Assembly (NCBI RefSeq): GCF_031451695.1
Contig: NZ_JARWAM010000002.1
Location: 124,001 to 188,000 of the forward strand
DNA from: Franzmannia qiaohouensis
Lineage (GTDB): Bacteria; Pseudomonadota; Gammaproteobacteria; Pseudomonadales; Halomonadaceae
Direction of reading: 5' to 3'
DNA: 64,000 bases
Shown here: one piece after another, positions 26,432 through 35,810 of the stretch
How positions within the stretch are numbered: position 1 is the stretch's first letter
Layout: every line of letters begins with the position of its first letter
Notes under the pieces: generated by a model
Database searches by the model: none
Seen by the model: the letters and a program-made list of their open reading frames with translations, nothing else
What the model was told of the DNA's origin: nothing
Position numbers and translations under genes: made by a program

Positions 26432-27784
26432 TCATTGCTCATCCAGCGCCGCAGCGGCCTCGACCAGTCCGGCCAGGTTGAAGCGCTCGGGCAGCTTGCC
26501 GGCCACCGCCAGCTCGACGCGTTCGGCGATGGCGTCGAGTTTGACCTGATCGAGCACCTCGCCGGCGAAGGCCAGGGTCAGCAGGCCGCGCGCGGTCTGC
26601 TGGTCGATGCCGCGGGTGCGCAGGGCAAAGATCGCCTCTTCATCGAGTTGGCCGGTGGTGGTGCCGTGGGAGCACTTGACGTCATCGGCGTAGATCTCGA
26701 GCTCCGGCTTGGCGTCGATCTCGGCGCGATCCGAGAGCAGCAGGTTGGCGTTGCTCTGGAAGCCTTCGATCTTCTGGCTGTCGCGCTTGACCACCACACG
26801 GCCGTTGAACACGCCGCGGGCACGGTCGTCGAGAATGCCCTTGTAGTTCTCGTTGGAGAAGGTCAGCGGCGCATTGTGGTTGGCGACGGTGTGGTTATCG
26901 ATGTGCTGGCGGCCCTGGCCGTAGAACAGCCCGTAGAAGTTGGCCACCGCGCCCTGACCGTTGAGGTCGCTGATCAGGTCGTTGCGCACCAGGCCGCCGC
27001 CCAGGTTCAGGTTATACGAGGTGTAGCGGCTGTCGCGGGCCTGTTCGGCGTGGATGCTGGCCACGTGCAGGTCGCCCAGCGGCGCTTCCTGCAGCTTGTA
27101 GTGATCGAGAATCGCCCCGCGCTCGAGGATCAGCTCGGCGACCAGGTTGGTGAAATTGGCCGCGTCCTCCTCGCCGATATGATGTTCGATCAGCGTCGCC
27201 TGGCTGCGCGCGCCGGCCTCGACCAGCAGCCGCGGATGGCACATTACCGGCTGGGCGCCGCTTCTGGAGAGAAACTGCACCACCAGCGGCTTGTCGACCA
27301 CGCAACCCGGCGCCAGACGCAGCACCGCGCCCTCCTCCATGAAGGCGGTATTGAGTGCCGAGAACGGCGAGAACTCGACGCCGGTCAAGCGACCCAGCGG
27401 CCCGCCCACGGCCTCGTGATTGTCGGCCAGGGCCTGCGACAGCGGCACCAGCTGCACGCCCTGGGGCAAGCCTTCTAGCTGCGACAGCGCCGGGGCATAA
27501 ACGCCGTCGACGAAGGTCAGCCGGTAGGCGTCGATGGGCAGCGTCAGGGTAGCAGCGACGGTCTGCGAGAAATCGGCGTCCTCGGCCAGCGCGAACTCAC
27601 CGTTGGCGATAGCGCGTACATCGGTGTACTTCCAGGCTTCATCGCGGCGGGTCGGGAAACCCAGCGCCTCGAAGCGTGCCGCACCGGCCTGGCGGCGTGC
27701 GGCAATCCAGGACGGCTCGGGGCCGTGCCGGTCGCGCTTGGCGCTGCGCCGGGCGAGGCTGTCGAGAAAGGTCTGTTCGCTCAT
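26432..27784 (-). CDS. sufD: SUF scaffold subunit SufD
   Basis: A 450-residue beta-helix protein forming the SufBC2D scaffold complex. Hallmarks include DEAWKYTDVRAIA near the N-terminus, FYGLFYGQGRQHIDNHTVANHNAP and GVFNGRVVVKRDSQKIEGFQSNANLLLSDRAEIDAKPELEIYADDVKCSHGTTTGQLDEEAIFALRTRGI, with the conserved His used at the SufB-SufD interface. The start overlaps the sufC stop by 4 bp, so translation is coupled. Confidence 0.95.
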   Translation of the reverse strand: MSEQTFLDSLARRSAKRDRHGPEPSWIAARRQAGAARFEALGFPTRRDEAWKYTDVRAIANGEFALAEDADFSQTVAATLTLPIDAYRLTFVDGVYAPALSQLEGLPQGVQLVPLSQALADNHEAVGGPLGRLTGVEFSPFSALNTAFMEEGAVLRLAPGCVVDKPLVVQFLSRSGAQPVMCHPRLLVEAGARSQATLIEHHIGEEDAANFTNLVAELILERGAILDHYKLQEAPLGDLHVASIHAEQARDSRYTSYNLNLGGGLVRNDLISDLNGQGAVANFYGLFYGQGRQHIDNHTVANHNAPLTFSNENYKGILDDRARGVFNGRVVVKRDSQKIEGFQSNANLLLSDRAEIDAKPELEIYADDVKCSHGTTTGQLDEEAIFALRTRGIDQQTARGLLTLAFAGEVLDQVKLDAIAERVELAVAGKLPERFNLAGLVEAAAALDEQ

Positions 27785-28533
27785 GCCGCCGTCTCCTCGA
27801 CCACCCAGTCGTAGCCGCGCGATTCGAGCTGCTTGGCGAGCTCGGCATCACCGCTCTTGGCGATGCGTCCGTCGACCAGCACGTGGACCCGGTCCGGCAC
27901 GATATAGTCGAGCAGGCGCTGGTAGTGGGTCACAAGCAGGATGCCGCGATCTTCGGCACGCAGACTATTGACGCCGTCGGCGACGACCTTCATGGCATCG
28001 ATATCGAGCCCCGAGTCGATCTCGTCGAGCATCGCCAGCTTGGGCTGCAGCACCAGCATCTGCAGGATCTCGTTGCGCTTCTTCTCACCGCCGGAGAAGC
28101 CCTCATTGACCGCGCGCTGCAGGAAGCTGGCGTCCATCTTCATTTCGCCGAGCTTGTCCTTGACCAGCTTCATGAACTCCGGTGCCGGCACTTCTTCCTG
28201 GCCACGCGCAGCACGCTGGGCATTGAGGGCAGCCTTGAGCAGGTAGATGTTCTTGACCCCAGGGATCTCCACCGGGTACTGGAAGCCGAGCAGCAGGCCG
28301 GCTTGGGCACGCTCCTCGATCTCCATCTCGAGCACGTCCTGGCCCTGGAAGGTGATCGAGCCCTGGGTGACTTCGTAGCCGTCCTTGCCGGCGATCACCG
28401 CCGACAGCGTCGACTTGCCAGCCCCGTTGGGGCCCATGATAGCGTGGACTTCACCGGCCTTGATGGTCAGGCTGAGGCCCTTGAGGATGGTCTGGCCTTC
28501 CACCGTAACGTGCAGATCCTTGACTTCGAGCAT
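27781..28533 (-). CDS. sufC: SUF ATPase SufC
   Basis: A 250-residue cytoplasmic ABC-type ATPase that drives cluster assembly on SufBD. It has Walker A IMGPNGAGKSTLSAV, signature FSGGEKKRNEIL (the SufC variant), Walker B LAMLDEIDSGLDID and the switch histidine in ILLVTHYQRLLDY. The ATG at 28533 follows AAGGTAATC; the longer in-frame start at 28629 would run through the repeat block and is rejected. It is 193 bp from sufB, the only large gap in the operon. Confidence 0.96.
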   Translation of the reverse strand: MLEVKDLHVTVEGQTILKGLSLTIKAGEVHAIMGPNGAGKSTLSAVIAGKDGYEVTQGSITFQGQDVLEMEIEERAQAGLLLGFQYPVEIPGVKNIYLLKAALNAQRAARGQEEVPAPEFMKLVKDKLGEMKMDASFLQRAVNEGFSGGEKKRNEILQMLVLQPKLAMLDEIDSGLDIDAMKVVADGVNSLRAEDRGILLVTHYQRLLDYIVPDRVHVLVDGRIAKSGDAELAKQLESRGYDWVVEETAA

Positions 28534-28597
28534 TGCGATTACCTTTTTCGATTCTGACGAGCCGCCGCGGCGACCCGCAACATTAACAGTATTTCTA

Positions 28598-28726
28598 GAC
28601 GCCCTAGGCGCGTCATGAGCGATGGTCAATCAAGGCGGAGGCCCGACGAGTGCAGCGGAGTTGACTGCTGCTCAATGAGCATGCCGAGGAGGGCCTCCAA
28701 CACAGAGTGACCGAGCGCAATAGCGC

Positions 28727-28730
<4 letters not shown>
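28598..28730. repeat. Inverted-repeat block between sufC and sufB
   Basis: This ~130 bp intergenic stretch is packed with nested inverted repeats. The outermost pair is CTAGGCGC (28604-28611) with GCGCCTAG (28723-28730), whose right arm overlaps the sufB stop codon. Inside lie GGAGGCCC (28637-28644) with GGGCCTCC (28691-28698), GCAGC (28652-28656) with GCTGC (28667-28671), and GCTCA (28670-28674) with TGAGC (28676-28680). A local GACGC/GCGTC hairpin sits at the left end. It contains no coding ORF. The rest of the operon is tightly packed, so this looks inserted or regulatory. Confidence 0.65.
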
Positions 28731-30169
<1,439 letters not shown>

Positions 30170-30229
30170 GTTCAATCCCCTCCCGGGCGTTACCGTCGAG
30201 CGCCGGGCTCGACATGTGCGTAATTGGGT

Positions 30230-30697
30230 TTAGCGGCTGGCACCGGCGGCCAGCGTGACGGTCTGGATCGGCAGCTGCACCGGCAGCTTGATCGGCGTGG
30301 TCTGGGCCAGGTGCGCCAGGGTCACGCTGTCGAGCAGGGTGCGCACGGCCAATGAAACGCGCTGCCAGTTGTCGGCCACCCCGCAGGTGGCGACCAGGTC
30401 GCAGTCACCGTCGGCATGGCTACATTCGGTCATCGCCACCGGACCTTCGATGGCCGCGATGATATCGCTGGCGGAGATCTCGCTCGCTTCCCTCGCCAGC
30501 CGGTAACCGCCCTGGGCGCCGCGCTGCGAAACCAGCAGTCCAGCGCGCACCAGCGACTTGAGCGTCTTGCTCACCGTGGGGTGCGGCAGGTGAACGGCAT
30601 CGGCCAACTCTGCAGCCGCATGCGGCTGCTGCGGGTGACGCGCAATATGCGCCATCACCACGGCGGCATAGTCGGTCATGCGTGAGAGCTTGAGCAT
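30230..30697 (-). CDS. Rrf2-family regulator of the suf operon (IscR-like)
   Basis: A 155-residue DNA-binding protein. The winged helix is MLKLSRMTDYAAVVMAHIARHPQQPHAAAELADAVHLPHPTVSKTLKSLVRAGLLVSQRGAQGGYRLAR. A three-cysteine cluster site follows: C-x6-C-x5-C in TECSHADGDCDLVATCG, as in Fe-S-sensing IscR. The ATG at 30697 is chosen because the longer ORF upstream lacks family sequence; GAGG lies nearby. It leads the sufBCDST operon, so it probably represses it in response to cluster status. Overlapping Fur-like boxes about 145 bp upstream add iron control. Confidence 0.9.
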   Translation of the reverse strand: MLKLSRMTDYAAVVMAHIARHPQQPHAAAELADAVHLPHPTVSKTLKSLVRAGLLVSQRGAQGGYRLAREASEISASDIIAAIEGPVAMTECSHADGDCDLVATCGVADNWQRVSLAVRTLLDSVTLAHLAQTTPIKLPVQLPIQTVTLAAGASR

Positions 30698-30839
30698 GCG
30701 GCACATCCTCGCGGGTCGTGGCCAGGTAGCGGCTCGTATTGGGGACCATTTTAGTCCTGTATAACCCCGATGTGAAGCGTGCACGGCATTTCTCGCTCTT
30801 CTGACGCAACATGCCGGCATGATCGCCACAGATGGCATC

Positions 30840-30864
30840 AATAATGACAATTATTCCCATTATC
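30840..30864. promoter_or_regulatory. Two overlapping Fur-like boxes upstream of the suf operon
   Basis: AATAATGACAATTATTCCC (30840-30858) and GACAATTATTCCCATTATC (30846-30864) each match the 19-bp Fur consensus at 14 positions by my count, and they are offset by exactly six bases, as in hexamer arrays bound by Fur dimers. They lie about 145 bp before the suf regulator start. Fur repression of suf is known in enterics. Confidence 0.55.
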
Positions 30865-30976
30865 TATTGCTATCGTATCAGCCTCCCACGAGCCATCGCG
30901 ACACTCGGGTGTCCCTACGTAGAGACAGCGCCAATCGGCTGTTTTAGGCGTTATTTTCCTACCCCAACCGGCTTGG

Positions 30977-30991
30977 CGTTGCCAGGCAACG
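30977..30991. promoter_or_regulatory. Palindromic putative operator
   Basis: CGTTGCC (30977-30983) and GGCAACG (30985-30991) form a perfect 7-bp inverted repeat about a central A, midway between the suf and exopolysaccharide operons. The binding protein is unknown. Confidence 0.35.
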
Positions 30992-31083
30992 ACAGTCAGC
31001 GCCTGATCTGGCCAATGTAAGTACGCGCCAATGGCAACAGGAATTCCAATAAATTACTGTTATAAAAGAGATAAAAAAACACC

Positions 31084-31099
31084 TGGCACGATTTACGCA
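31084..31099 (+). promoter_or_regulatory. Candidate sigma-54 promoter of the exopolysaccharide operon
   Basis: TGGCACGATTTACGCA matches the -24/-12 consensus TGGCACG-N4-TTGCW except that TT is replaced by AC. The invariant GG and GC are present at correct spacing. It lies 146 bp upstream of the ugd start in the right direction. A sigma-54 activator would be needed; none is in the window. Confidence 0.4.
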
Positions 31100-31244
31100 G
31101 GACCCTAGGGGTTTCGCACAGATCTCGGCAGTCTCGAACTCCCCATGGATGAGAGGGAGTGCGGCCGCCCAGATGGTTGTATCACTACGTCTTCCGCTCA
31201 CAGCACGCACGCCATGGAAGCGTCACCAGCAAGGAGCGTCACTC

Positions 31245-32591
31245 ATGCGGATCACCATTTTTGGCTCAGGTTACGTGGGCCTGGTCACCGGGGCCTGCCT
31301 GGCCGACGTTGGCCACGACGTCATCTGCGTCGATATCGACAGCGACAAGGTCGCCGCCCTCAATGACGGCCAGGTGCCGATTCACGAGCCGGGCCTGGAA
31401 ATCATCATTCGTCATAATCTGGATGCCGGCCGACTGCGCTTCACCACCGACGCGGCCCGCGCAGTGGAGTTCGGCCTGCTGCAGTTCATCGCCGTGGGCA
31501 CGCCCCCCGACGAAGACGGCAGCGCCGACCTGCAGTACGTGCTGCAGGTGGCCCGCACCATCGCCACCCATATGCGCGAATACAAGGTCATCGTCGACAA
31601 GTCGACGGTACCGGTGGGCACCGCCGAGAAGGTCAGCGCCTGCGTCGCCGAGACCCTTGCCGAGCGCGGTGCGACGCTGGCCTTCGATGTCTGCTCGAAT
31701 CCGGAGTTTCTCAAGGAAGGCGCGGCCATCGAGGACTTCTCGCGCGGTGCGCGGATCGTCGTCGGCACCGACAGCGACCGCGTGCGCCAGGCCATGCGCG
31801 AATGCTACGCCCCCTACAGCCGGCTCCACGACAAGCTGATCTTCATGGACGTACGCAGCGCCGAGCTGACCAAGTACGCCGCCAATGCGATGCTCGCCAC
31901 CAAGATCAGCTTCATCAACGAGATCGCCAACCTGGCCGAGAAGCTGGGGGCCGACATCGAGCATGTACGTCATGGCATCGGCAGCGATCCGCGCATCGGC
32001 CACCACTTCATCTATCCCGGCTGCGGCTACGGCGGTTCGTGTTTTCCCAAGGACGTCCAGGCGCTGGCGCGCACCGCCCATCAGGTCGGCCACCCGCCGC
32101 AACTCCTCGAGGCGGTGGAGTCGATCAACCTGCGCCAGAAGGATCAGCTGTTCGCCAAGCTGGAAGGCGCCTTTAACGGCGACCTGGCGGGCAAGACCAT
32201 TGCCCTGTGGGGGCTGTCCTTCAAGCCCAATACCGACGACATGCGCGAAGCCCCGAGCCGCGCGCTGATGGAGTCGCTATGGGCCGCCGGCGCCCGGGTC
32301 CAGGCGTTCGATCCGGAGGCCCAGGACGAGTGCCGACGCATCTACGGCGAGCGTGCCGACCTGTCGCTGTGTAAGCGCCGCGACGAGGCATTGGAGGGTG
32401 CCGACGCGCTGGTCATCTGCACCGAGTGGAAGGCCTTCCGCAGCGTCGACTTCGCCATGCTCAAGCAGGCGCTGGCCAGCCCCATCGTCATCGATGGCCG
32501 CAACCTGTTCGAACCGGCCAGCGTCAAGCAGGCCGGCCTCGATTACTACGCCATCGGGCGCGGCGACTCACTGCAGGCCGTCCTAGCCTAG
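31245..32591 (+). CDS. ugd: UDP-glucose 6-dehydrogenase
   Basis: This enzyme oxidises UDP-glucose twice with NAD+ to UDP-glucuronic acid. It has 448 residues with the Rossmann motif MRITIFGSGYVGLVTGACLADVGHDV, DKSTVPVGTAE, CSNPEFLKEGAAIEDF, and the catalytic Cys in PGCGYGGSCFPKDVQAL. The latter two blocks follow the UDP-glucose dehydrogenase pattern (GYGGSCFPKD) rather than the GDP-mannose dehydrogenase (AlgD) pattern. AAGGAG before the ATG at 31245 sets the start. It is the first gene of the exopolysaccharide operon, 8 bp before the alg8-like gene, so it probably supplies the sugar nucleotide for that synthase. Confidence 0.93.
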   Translation: MRITIFGSGYVGLVTGACLADVGHDVICVDIDSDKVAALNDGQVPIHEPGLEIIIRHNLDAGRLRFTTDAARAVEFGLLQFIAVGTPPDEDGSADLQYVLQVARTIATHMREYKVIVDKSTVPVGTAEKVSACVAETLAERGATLAFDVCSNPEFLKEGAAIEDFSRGARIVVGTDSDRVRQAMRECYAPYSRLHDKLIFMDVRSAELTKYAANAMLATKISFINEIANLAEKLGADIEHVRHGIGSDPRIGHHFIYPGCGYGGSCFPKDVQALARTAHQVGHPPQLLEAVESINLRQKDQLFAKLEGAFNGDLAGKTIALWGLSFKPNTDDMREAPSRALMESLWAAGARVQAFDPEAQDECRRIYGERADLSLCKRRDEALEGADALVICTEWKAFRSVDFAMLKQALASPIVIDGRNLFEPASVKQAGLDYYAIGRGDSLQAVLA

Positions 32592-32599
32592 GAGTCGGT

Positions 32600-34171
32600 A
32601 TGCAACCCTCTACCCCGCAACCCTCCTTCGCCAGCTGGGCGACGGAGGTCACCGTGCTGCTGTTCGGGCTGGCACTGCTGGTGGTGCTGATCAGCGAGCT
32701 GCCCCGCGACATCTTCTCGCCGGAGTCGCAGAGCTTCTTCTTCGTGATCGGTGCCATCGGCATGTGGCGCTACTCGTGGTGGTTCGTCCAGGCCGCGCGT
32801 TCGGTGTGGTACAACCGCCAGGTCTTTCCCCAGCTGCGCGCCGAGGCCGACGCCCTGGGCGACGCCGCCAAGCCCAGCGAGCTGTACGTGCTGTGCACCT
32901 CCTACCGCATCGAGCCGGAGGTCAACTTCGCGGTCTACGACGCGCTGATCGGCGAGGCCCGCGACTATGGCGTGCCGACGCTGGTCTTCGCGGCGATCTC
33001 CGACCGCAGCGATGTCGACGTGATCGAGCATGTGCTCGACGAGCACGGCTGGCCGGCCAATATCGAGGTGCGCTACATGTTCCAGAAGGGCGATGGCAAG
33101 CGCTCGGCGATGGCCGAGGTGCTGCGTGCCATCTCGCGCTGCTCGCCGGCGCCGGACGCCCTGCTGGTGTCGATGGACGGCGATATCCGCCTCGAGCCCG
33201 GCACCCTGTCACGCTCGCTGTCGTTCTTCGCCCTGCAGGACGACCTCGGCGCCTTGACCACCAACAACAACGCCATCGTCACCGGCGACGACGCCACCAA
33301 GGAGTGGTACGACCTGCGCTACGCCCAGCGCCATCTGGTGATGAGCTCGATGTCGCTATCCCAGCGCCTGCTGGTACTGACCGGCCGCTACAGTGCCTTT
33401 CGCGCCGAGCTGGCGACCCAGCCCAGCTTCATCGAGCTGGTCGAGAACGACCACGTCGAGCACTGGCGCTTCGGTAACTTCAAGTTCCTCTCCGGCGACG
33501 ACAAGTCGACCTGGTACTGGCTGCTGCAGCGTGGCTGGAAGATGCGCTATCTGCCCGACGTCTACGTCTCGGGGTTCGAGGAACTGCCCGATCGCCGACG
33601 CTTCTTCGCCTCGACCCTCGACCTGATGCGTCGCTGGTACGGCAATATGCTGCGCACCAGCGACCGAGCCATCGCCCTGGGACCACGCCCGATGGGACTG
33701 TTTACCTGGTGGAGCCTGGTCGACCAGCGCTTGTCGATGTGGACCACCTTGGTGGGTCCCACGGTAGCCATCCTGGTCACCGCCTTCGTGCGTCCGTCGT
33801 TCATCTTCGCCTATCTGCTGTGGATCCTGTTCACGCGCAGCATCGCAGCGCTGATCCTGGCCTGGCAGCGCGGCCGCTTCAGCCTGCTGTGGGTGCCGCT
33901 GCTCTACTACAACCAGATCGGCGGGGCACTGCTCAAGACCTACGTCAGCTTCCGCTTCAATCGTCAGAAATGGTCACGCCAGGGCATCTCTGCCGGCGAG
34001 CCGACGAACCAGCGCGCGGTGCGCCGCCAGCGCCGCATGGGCCACTTCATGCACGGCGTCTACCTGGCCAGCCTGCTGTTCGTACTGGTGCTGGCCACCG
34101 GTGTGCTAGCCCCGCCGGATAGCGTGTCGCTGAACATCTTCCACGACAGCGGTGGCCTCAACGGCCGCTGA
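32600..34171 (+). CDS. Alg8-like processive glycosyltransferase (exopolysaccharide synthase)
   Basis: A 523-residue GT2-family inner-membrane synthase. By eye it aligns with Pseudomonas Alg8 over most of its length: GAIGMWRYSWWFV, ALLVSMDGDIRLEPG with the DxD-type aspartates, LGALTTNNNAIV, WYDLRYAQRHLVMSSMSLSQRLLVLTGRYSAFRA, EHWRFGNFKFLSGDDKSTWYWL, LMRRWYGNMLR and VDQRLSMWTTLVG. Membrane helices lie at both ends (LLFGLALLVVLIS; VAILVTAFVRPSFIFAYLLWILFTR). GGAGTCGGT precedes the ATG. Alg8 polymerises GDP-mannuronate in alginate makers, but here the linked precursor gene makes UDP-glucuronate. It should work with the Alg44-like partner just downstream. Confidence 0.88.
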   Translation: MQPSTPQPSFASWATEVTVLLFGLALLVVLISELPRDIFSPESQSFFFVIGAIGMWRYSWWFVQAARSVWYNRQVFPQLRAEADALGDAAKPSELYVLCTSYRIEPEVNFAVYDALIGEARDYGVPTLVFAAISDRSDVDVIEHVLDEHGWPANIEVRYMFQKGDGKRSAMAEVLRAISRCSPAPDALLVSMDGDIRLEPGTLSRSLSFFALQDDLGALTTNNNAIVTGDDATKEWYDLRYAQRHLVMSSMSLSQRLLVLTGRYSAFRAELATQPSFIELVENDHVEHWRFGNFKFLSGDDKSTWYWLLQRGWKMRYLPDVYVSGFEELPDRRRFFASTLDLMRRWYGNMLRTSDRAIALGPRPMGLFTWWSLVDQRLSMWTTLVGPTVAILVTAFVRPSFIFAYLLWILFTRSIAALILAWQRGRFSLLWVPLLYYNQIGGALLKTYVSFRFNRQKWSRQGISAGEPTNQRAVRRQRRMGHFMHGVYLASLLFVLVLATGVLAPPDSVSLNIFHDSGGLNGR

Positions 34172-34208
34172 TGTCTGCCCCGACTCGCGTTTGCAAGGAG
34201 CCTGTCAC

Positions 34209-35810
34209 ATGGACCCACGATATCCCGGTCGCCATGATCGAAGTGAACCCACCCTCGGCGCTCGACGTCGCTACCTGGACGACGGCCCGACCAGGCGCAA
34301 TGGCTACCATGCCGCCGAGCATCACGCTCCGCCCCAGGAGACGCACGACTACCGCGAGGCGCCGCGCGCCGCGGACAGGCTGCGCCACGAGCGCCGCGAC
34401 GAGCGCCAGCACGTGCGCATCTCGCCGCCGTTTCGCGTCGAGCTGGCCGACGGCCGGCGCCTCAACGGGCTGGACCTGTCGCTGGGCGGTTTCGCCGCCC
34501 ATGCCGACACTGCCCTGGCCATCGACAGCCTGGTCGACGCCAGTCTGCTGGTCGAGGCCGGCGGCGCCGAGCTGATCATTCCGCTGCAGGCGCGCTGCCT
34601 GCGCTGCCACCCGTTCGAGGCTCACGGCGAGCATAAGCTGGCGTTCCAGATCACCGCCATCGACCCGCCCCACCTCGAGCTGCTGCGCCAGGTGGTGCGC
34701 GCCTACCTCAGCGGCCGGCATGCCAGCATCGAGCGGCTGGTCAGCGAGGAGGATCCACAAACGCCGCGCAAGCGCCAGCAGACCAGCGGCCCGACCCCGC
34801 CGGGGCGAACGCCCAAGCCGTGGGGACGCTACGCGCTGCTGTTTGCCGCCGCCGGGGTGCTGGTGGTGGCCGCGGCCGCCACCGCCTACCGCAACTTCAT
34901 GCTCATCGAACCGAGCTTCGCGGCGGTCACCGCGCCGCGTATCGACATCCGCGCCCCCGGGGCGGGGATCCTCCGCGAGCACCAGTGGGAGGCCGGCGAC
35001 CGCGTCGAGCGCGACGAGTACCTGACCGGGGTCAACAACAGCGACCTCGAGTCCGACCTGATCCTGGCCCAGGCCTCGCATCGCTACAACTCACAGCTGA
35101 TCGACAATCTCCAGGCCAGCCTCGACGACCCCAATGCCCAGCAGGTCAGCCTGGTCAACTCGACCCAGCCGGCCAGCGGCGACACCGTCAACTACGAGAC
35201 CGCCTCGCCGGAGATCGCCCAGGCCCGGGTCGAGCAGTTCGAGACCACCCGCGACTACGAGAGCTCGCGGATCAGCGCCCTGCAGTCGCGCATGTCGATG
35301 AACGAGATCACCAGCCCCTGCGACTGCCTAGTGGCCTGGGCGCTTTCCAGCGCCGACGGCACCTACATCAACGAGAGCGAGCGCATCATGACGCTGATTC
35401 GCACCGGCGAGGACGACGTGATGGTCGAGGCGCTGGTGCACATGAGCGATATCGCGCGCATCGAACCCGAGCAGGTCGCCTATGTCGCCCTGCCCCACGC
35501 CTCGGAGCCGATTCGCGCCCAGGTGCGCAGCGTGGCGCTGGACGTCGAGCGCCAGCCACGCGCCGGCTTCCCGGACTGGGTGCGCCAGCAGCAGAACGTG
35601 GCCAGCGTGCTGCTGGTGCCCGAGACCGACCTGCCGGCGGATGCCGTGGGCCAGCCGGTCGACGTGCGCTTCGCCGAGCAGCCGGTGCTGGCCGCCGGGG
35701 CCGAATGGGTCTGGCAGGGCGGCCGCGCCATGGCGCAGTTCGTCGAGCGCCTCTATCAGGCGGCCCAGGGCGGCGCCGACGATGCCCCCGAGCAAGCCCA
35801 GGAGAGCTGA
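34209..35810 (+). CDS. Alg44-like c-di-GMP-binding PilZ / membrane-fusion protein
   Basis: A 533-residue co-polymerase. After a charged N-terminus of about 60 residues, the PilZ domain shows both c-di-GMP motifs: R66-x3-R70 (RQHVR) and D89-x-S91-x2-G94 (DLSLGG). One membrane helix follows (about 208-228), then a periplasmic membrane-fusion domain with IDIRAPGAGILREHQWEAGDRVERDEYLTGV and a coiled hairpin. This is the domain order of Alg44, which activates Alg8 when c-di-GMP binds. AAGGAG before 34209 sets the start. The stop overlaps the next gene's ATG as ATGA. Intact ligand residues mean the polymer is very likely controlled by c-di-GMP. Confidence 0.88.
   Translation: MDPRYPGRHDRSEPTLGARRRYLDDGPTRRNGYHAAEHHAPPQETHDYREAPRAADRLRHERRDERQHVRISPPFRVELADGRRLNGLDLSLGGFAAHADTALAIDSLVDASLLVEAGGAELIIPLQARCLRCHPFEAHGEHKLAFQITAIDPPHLELLRQVVRAYLSGRHASIERLVSEEDPQTPRKRQQTSGPTPPGRTPKPWGRYALLFAAAGVLVVAAAATAYRNFMLIEPSFAAVTAPRIDIRAPGAGILREHQWEAGDRVERDEYLTGVNNSDLESDLILAQASHRYNSQLIDNLQASLDDPNAQQVSLVNSTQPASGDTVNYETASPEIAQARVEQFETTRDYESSRISALQSRMSMNEITSPCDCLVAWALSSADGTYINESERIMTLIRTGEDDVMVEALVHMSDIARIEPEQVAYVALPHASEPIRAQVRSVALDVERQPRAGFPDWVRQQQNVASVLLVPETDLPADAVGQPVDVRFAEQPVLAAGAEWVWQGGRAMAQFVERLYQAAQGGADDAPEQAQES

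Larger units (their letters stand above)
30698..31244. other. Divergent control region between the suf and exopolysaccharide operons
   Basis: These 547 bp separate two divergent operons. In order they hold Fur-like boxes (30840-30864), a 15-bp palindrome CGTTGCC-A-GGCAACG (30977-30991), an A+T-rich stretch with TATAAA (about 31060-31068) and a sigma-54-like element (31084-31099). No ORF here is convincing. A search for an AlgU-type promoter (GAACTT with TCTGA about 16 bp later) found only GAACTC at 31136 without a matching -10. Confidence 0.65.

Noticed and set aside
31130..31160. Possible AlgU (sigma-22) promoter before ugd
   Set aside because: GAACTC is present at 31136, but no TCTGA-like -10 lies 16-17 bp downstream.
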